Shown here: positions 5,805-8,007 of the stretch, in pieces | Layout of the letters: each line of letters starts with the position of its first letter | Numbering within the stretch: position 1 is the first letter of the stretch | Source of the DNA: Betaproteobacteria bacterium | Lineage (GTDB): Bacteria > Pseudomonadota > Gammaproteobacteria > Burkholderiales > SG8-41 | Direction: 5' to 3' | Assembly: GCA_021300125.1 (NCBI GenBank) | Contig: JAJTHX010000067.1 | Span: forward strand, 1-8,007 | Length of the DNA stretch: 8,007 bases | Notes under the pieces: generated by a model | Seen by the model: only the letters and a program-made list of their open reading frames with translations | The model's database searches: none | Told to the model about the DNA's origin: nothing | Made by a program: the position numbers and the translations under genes

Positions 5805-6962
5805 CTAGGCTGCAGCGTGCCGGATCAGCAGGGATTTCAGTGCGGTCAGTCCGTTCAACGCACCAAGGCCGGAATTGCGTACCGCCGCGGCCAGTCCGGA
5901 GCGTGACGCGAACAGGGACTGCAGCGCGTCGGCGGAAAATCCCGTGGTGGCAATGTCTTCGCGGCGGGCCCGCTCATAGCGGCGCAACAGCGCATAGTCG
6001 CCGCAATCCTGGCGAGGCGCGCGCGACTGCAACACGGCAGCCAGTTCGCGCACGTCGCGAAAACCGAGGTTGAGGCCCTGACCGGCCAGCGGATGCACGC
6101 TGTGCGCGGCATCCCCGGCCAGAGCCAGACGCGACTCGATGAGACGCGCCACCCGGTTATAGCGCAACGGGAATCCGGCCGCACGGGTCAGGAGCTTCAG
6201 TTCCCCGAGCACGCCCATGCTCGCCGCATGGACTTTGGCGGCGAGGGCCTCGTCATCCAGTGCCAGCAGCGCTTCGGCATGGGGCCGGGGGGTGGACCAC
6301 ACCATGGATACGCGATGACCGGGCAGCGGCAGCAGCGCCAGCACGCCATCCCCGCGGAACCATTGAAAGGCCGTGCCGTGGTGGGGTTGCGCGGTTTCGA
6401 AGTGCGCGACCACGCCGAGCTGTCCGTAATCGGATTCGCGCGCCTCCAGGCCGGCGGCGCGGCGCACGGCCGAATCGCGGCCATCACTGCCAATCACCAG
6501 CTGGGCGGAAATTGCGGTGCCGTCCTCCAGCATCACCCGTACCTGTGCGGCATCGCGTTCGATCGCGGCAAGCCGGGCGGGACAGCATCGTATGATCTGG
6601 CCCTGTTCGGCGATCGCATCCTCCAACGCGCTCTGGAGGGCTGCGCCCTCCACGATGACGGCCAGTGCCGGCAGCCCGGCCTCTTCGGCCCGGAAAACAA
6701 GGTGCCCGTCGGCGCGATCGCCCTGGATCGACATTGCGGCAACGGGCTGGATGCGCGCAGCATCGATGCGTCCCCATACGCCCAGCGCTTCAAGAAAGGT
6801 GATGTTGCCGGGGCTGATCGCATAGACACGGACATCGAACCCCTGCGTGGGCAGGGCCTGCGGCGGATGCGCCTCGACCAGGGCCACCCGCAGCGGCTGC
6901 AGCGCCAGTGACAGCGCGGCGCCGACCGGACCGCCACCCACCACCACCACATCCTGTTTCAT
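5805..6962 (-). CDS. UbiH/UbiF/VisC/COQ6-family FAD-dependent hydroxylase (ubiquinone biosynthesis)
   Basis: The family hydroxylates the aromatic ring during ubiquinone synthesis, using FAD, NAD(P)H and O2, in a membrane-associated Ubi complex. The 385-aa protein shows all three flavoprotein monooxygenase fingerprints: the N-terminal Rossmann motif VVVVGGGPVGAA (5-16), the GSDGRDSAVR segment (158-167), and GDAAHSVHPLAGQGLNLG (283-300), which is the FAD-ribose and pyrophosphate site. The sequence does not decide between UbiH, UbiF, UbiI and VisC, so no symbol is given. Starts are ambiguous: in-frame ATG codons lie at 6962, 6971, 6980 and 7004, none with a strong Shine-Dalgarno. 6962 puts the nucleotide-binding strand at the usual distance from the N terminus. 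It is the first gene of the leftward cluster; its promoter must lie in the divergent gap before the tRNA, where I could not identify clear hexamers. Confidence 0.92.
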   Translation of the reverse strand: MKQDVVVVGGGPVGAALSLALQPLRVALVEAHPPQALPTQGFDVRVYAISPGNITFLEALGVWGRIDAARIQPVAAMSIQGDRADGHLVFRAEEAGLPALAVIVEGAALQSALEDAIAEQGQIIRCCPARLAAIERDAAQVRVMLEDGTAISAQLVIGSDGRDSAVRRAAGLEARESDYGQLGVVAHFETAQPHHGTAFQWFRGDGVLALLPLPGHRVSMVWSTPRPHAEALLALDDEALAAKVHAASMGVLGELKLLTRAAGFPLRYNRVARLIESRLALAGDAAHSVHPLAGQGLNLGFRDVRELAAVLQSRAPRQDCGDYALLRRYERARREDIATTGFSADALQSLFASRSGLAAAVRNSGLGALNGLTALKSLLIRHAAA

Positions 6963-7079
6963 TGAACCCATCACAACCATCGCCTTGCAAAGAAGGGGCG
7001 GCATTGCCTGCCGTCACCGGAAAGCATCCAATACACTGATTTTTCAGGGAAAATGATTCGCCCACGGGCACCCTGCGGC

Positions 7080-7108
7080 TTGACAATGCAGGGCATGCTC
7101 TTTAGACT
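7080..7108 (+). promoter_or_regulatory. Near-consensus sigma-70 promoter for the tRNA gene
   Basis: TTGACA (7080-7085, a perfect -35) is followed after exactly 17 bp by TAGACT (7103-7108, 4 of 6 matches to TATAAT). The next bases are GC-rich (GCGCCGCC, 7109-7116), the kind of discriminator linked to stringent control of stable-RNA promoters. Transcription would start near 7115, about 9 nt before the mature tRNA. It may also serve the small secreted-protein gene and miaB. Confidence 0.7.
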
Positions 7109-7123
7109 GCGCCGCCTTCCCGT

Positions 7124-7199
7124 GGCGAGTTAGCTCAGTGGTTAGAGCAGTGGAATCATAATCCATTGGTCCGGGGTTCAAATCCCTGACTCGCCACCA
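7124..7199 (+). tRNA. tRNA with CAT anticodon: tRNA-Met (elongator) or tRNA-Ile2(CAT)
   Basis: The 76-nt sequence folds as a full cloverleaf. The acceptor is GGCGAGT / ACTCGCC (7124-7130 with 7189-7195), the D stem GCTC/GAGC (7133-7136 with 7145-7148), and the anticodon stem GTGGA/TCCAT (7150-7154 with 7162-7166). The loop is ATCATAA with anticodon CAT at 7157-7159, the T arm spans 7172-7188 (loop TTCAAAT), the discriminator is A7196 and CCA is encoded. It is not the initiator, since acceptor position 1-72 is paired and the GGG/CCC anticodon-stem pairs are absent. The D loop and the TTGGTC region resemble E. coli ileX (lysidine-modified Ile2), but the C4-G69 and C5-G68 pairs used by E. coli TilS are absent, so Met versus Ile is left open. 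Confidence 0.95.
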
Positions 7200-7213
7200 C
7201 TCTTTTCCTTGCT

Positions 7214-7237
7214 GCCGGCCCCGATTTCATTGCCGGC
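7214..7237. repeat. Paired self-complementary GCCGGC, possible weak hairpin after the tRNA
   Basis: GCCGGC at 7214-7219 and 7232-7237 can pair across a 12-nt loop, 15 nt past the tRNA CCA end. There is no U-run after it (a T-rich stretch, TCTTTTCCTT, lies before it), so it is a poor intrinsic terminator. Read-through from the tRNA promoter into the downstream genes is therefore plausible. Confidence 0.25.
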
Positions 7238-7264
7238 CCGTGCCGCTTCTGCTATCTTGAGTCA

Positions 7265-7579
7265 ATGCGCAAGTATTTGCTTTTATTGACTTTTTTGTTG
7301 TGCTCCGGCGCAGTCTGGGCACAACGCCAGCTGCCTGCGGAAGGCCGTCGCGCCGAGGTCGGTTCTCAGCAGCCCCTGCCCGTCGTGCAACTGGGCAACG
7401 ACCTGCTGCGGCTTGCCCCCGGCGCAATCATTTTCGACACCGCGAACCGCCGCATCACGCACGGCCAGCTGCCTCCCGGCGCCGATGTGCTCTACCAGCT
7501 CGACCGCAACGGCGAAGTGCTGCGCATGTTCATTCTCACCCCGCTGGAGCAGGCCCGGCTCGACCAGTCGCGGAAATAA
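7265..7579 (+). CDS. Small secreted/periplasmic protein of unknown function, upstream of miaB
   Basis: This 104-aa protein has a clear Sec signal peptide ([19 protein letters not shown], cleavage probably after residue 19) and a mature part of about 85 residues without cysteines or transmembrane segments. The core reads [17 protein letters not shown], then [17 protein letters not shown], then [10 protein letters not shown], suggesting a small beta-rich domain. From memory, uncharacterised betaproteobacterial proteins share a similar RLAPGA-x-I-x-D-x-x-N / LPPG / ILTPEE pattern; this was not searched. No enzyme motif is visible. The start is ATG at 7265; only a weak purine stretch (TTGAG) precedes it. 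The stop is 4 bp before the miaB start, so the two are very likely co-transcribed and translationally coupled. A link to tRNA thiomethylation is not obvious for an exported protein. Confidence 0.8.
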   Translation: MRKYLLLLTFLLCSGAVWAQRQLPAEGRRAEVGSQQPLPVVQLGNDLLRLAPGAIIFDTANRRITHGQLPPGADVLYQLDRNGEVLRMFILTPLEQARLDQSRK

Positions 7580-7583
7580 GGCC

Positions 7584-8007
7584 GTGGGCAAGCTGTATAT
7601 CAAAACCTTCGGCTGCCAGATGAACGAGTACGACTCGGACAAGATGGCCGGCGTACTGCGCGGCGCCGAAGCCCCGTCGCCGACCGACGATCCCGCCGAG
7701 GCCGACGTGATCCTGTTCAACACCTGCTCGGTGCGCGAAAAAGCGCAGGAGAAGGTGTTCAACGACCTGGGCCGCATCAAGCACCTGAAACAGGAGAATC
7801 CCGGCCTCATCATCGGCGTCGGCGGCTGCGTGGCCAGCCAGGAAGGGTCTGCCATCGTCAAGCGCGCGCCCTATGTCGATGTCGTGTTCGGGCCGCAGAC
7901 CCTGCATCGCCTGCCACAGCTGATCGCCGAACGCCGGGCCAGCGGTAAGCCTCAGCTGGATATCATCTTTCCCGAGGTCGATAAGTTCGCTCACCTGCCG
8001 GCGGCAC
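7584..8007 (+). CDS. miaB: MiaB tRNA-2-methylthio-N6-dimethylallyladenosine synthase, N-terminal part (3' truncated by window)
   Basis: MiaB is a cytoplasmic radical-SAM methylthiotransferase that converts i6A37 to ms2i6A37 in tRNAs reading codons that begin with U. The visible 141 codons cover the N-terminal UPF0004/MTTase domain. The three cysteines that bind its auxiliary 4Fe-4S cluster are present: C11 ([15 protein letters not shown]), C48 ([15 protein letters not shown]) and C82 ([10 protein letters not shown]). The second-cluster CxxxCxxC motif and TRAM domain lie beyond the right edge. The start is GTG at 7584, read as [14 protein letters not shown], which matches the usual N terminus; AAGG lies close upstream at 7578-7581, overlapping the previous stop. 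The frame has no stop through 8007. Spacing of 4 bp from the small secreted-protein gene indicates an operon. Confidence 0.95.
   Translation, partial: MGKLYIKTFGCQMNEYDSDKMAGVLRGAEAPSPTDDPAEADVILFNTCSVREKAQEKVFNDLGRIKHLKQENPGLIIGVGGCVASQEGSAIVKRAPYVDVVFGPQTLHRLPQLIAERRASGKPQLDIIFPEVDKFAHLPAA

Noticed and set aside
5749..5805. Upstream start for DsbC at 5805
   Set aside because: It would put 19 polar residues before the signal peptide and overlap the hydroxylase stop; ATG 5748 gives a standard signal peptide.
7036..7047. CTGATTTTTCAG inverted repeat in the divergent region as an operator
   Set aside because: Only a 4-bp stem in an AT-rich patch; too short to support without conservation data.
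7124..7264. tRNA 3' end as an integration site for a mobile element
   Set aside because: No integrase, no repeated copy of the tRNA end and no foreign-looking DNA downstream; miaB follows directly.

Overview
The window is dense, high-GC bacterial chromosome. The gene set (MltA, a UbiH/UbiF/VisC-type hydroxylase, DsbC, MiaB, DUF3391-HD-GYP and GGDEF-EAL proteins, an orphan TonB-like protein) and the protein style suggest a betaproteobacterium, probably Rhodocyclales (Azoarcus/Thauera-like). That placement is inferred from gene content and remembered family style, not from a search. There are no signs of mobile elements, CRISPR, rRNA or recent transfer. It looks like ordinary core chromosome with one unusual signalling cassette.

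Layout: (1) 1-435 (+), the C-terminal end of mltA, cut by the window edge. (2) 458-5748 (-), five genes read right to left: dsbC, a TonB-like protein 12 bp later, a metallo-beta-lactamase-fold phosphodiesterase-like hydrolase after a 160-bp gap, a DUF3391/HD-GYP protein, and a GGDEF-EAL protein overlapping it by 35 bp. (3) 5805-6962 (-), an FAD-dependent UbiH-family hydroxylase that heads this leftward cluster. (4) 7080-7199 (+), a near-consensus promoter and a CAT-anticodon tRNA. (5) 7265-7579 (+), a small secreted protein of unknown function, then 4 bp later miaB, which runs off the right edge.

How they fit together: mltA and the leftward cluster converge at about 436-457. The leftward cluster and the tRNA/miaB side diverge from about 6963-7123. 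The most interesting stretch is 458-4280. The HD-GYP protein lacks the HD histidine (QD instead) and the preceding histidine ligand (Arg). The GGDEF-EAL protein has SRDQF for GGDEF and has lost several EAL-domain metal ligands. Both therefore look like catalytically inactive, c-di-GMP-type sensor or adaptor proteins that are translationally coupled. The neighbouring MBL-fold hydrolase keeps its full metal-binding set. Short intergenic elements (a 26-nt hairpin after the MBL gene, a paired TAACCCAA repeat upstream of it, a hairpin abutting the dsbC ribosome binding site) suggest local regulation. Four of the genes probably start with GTG.
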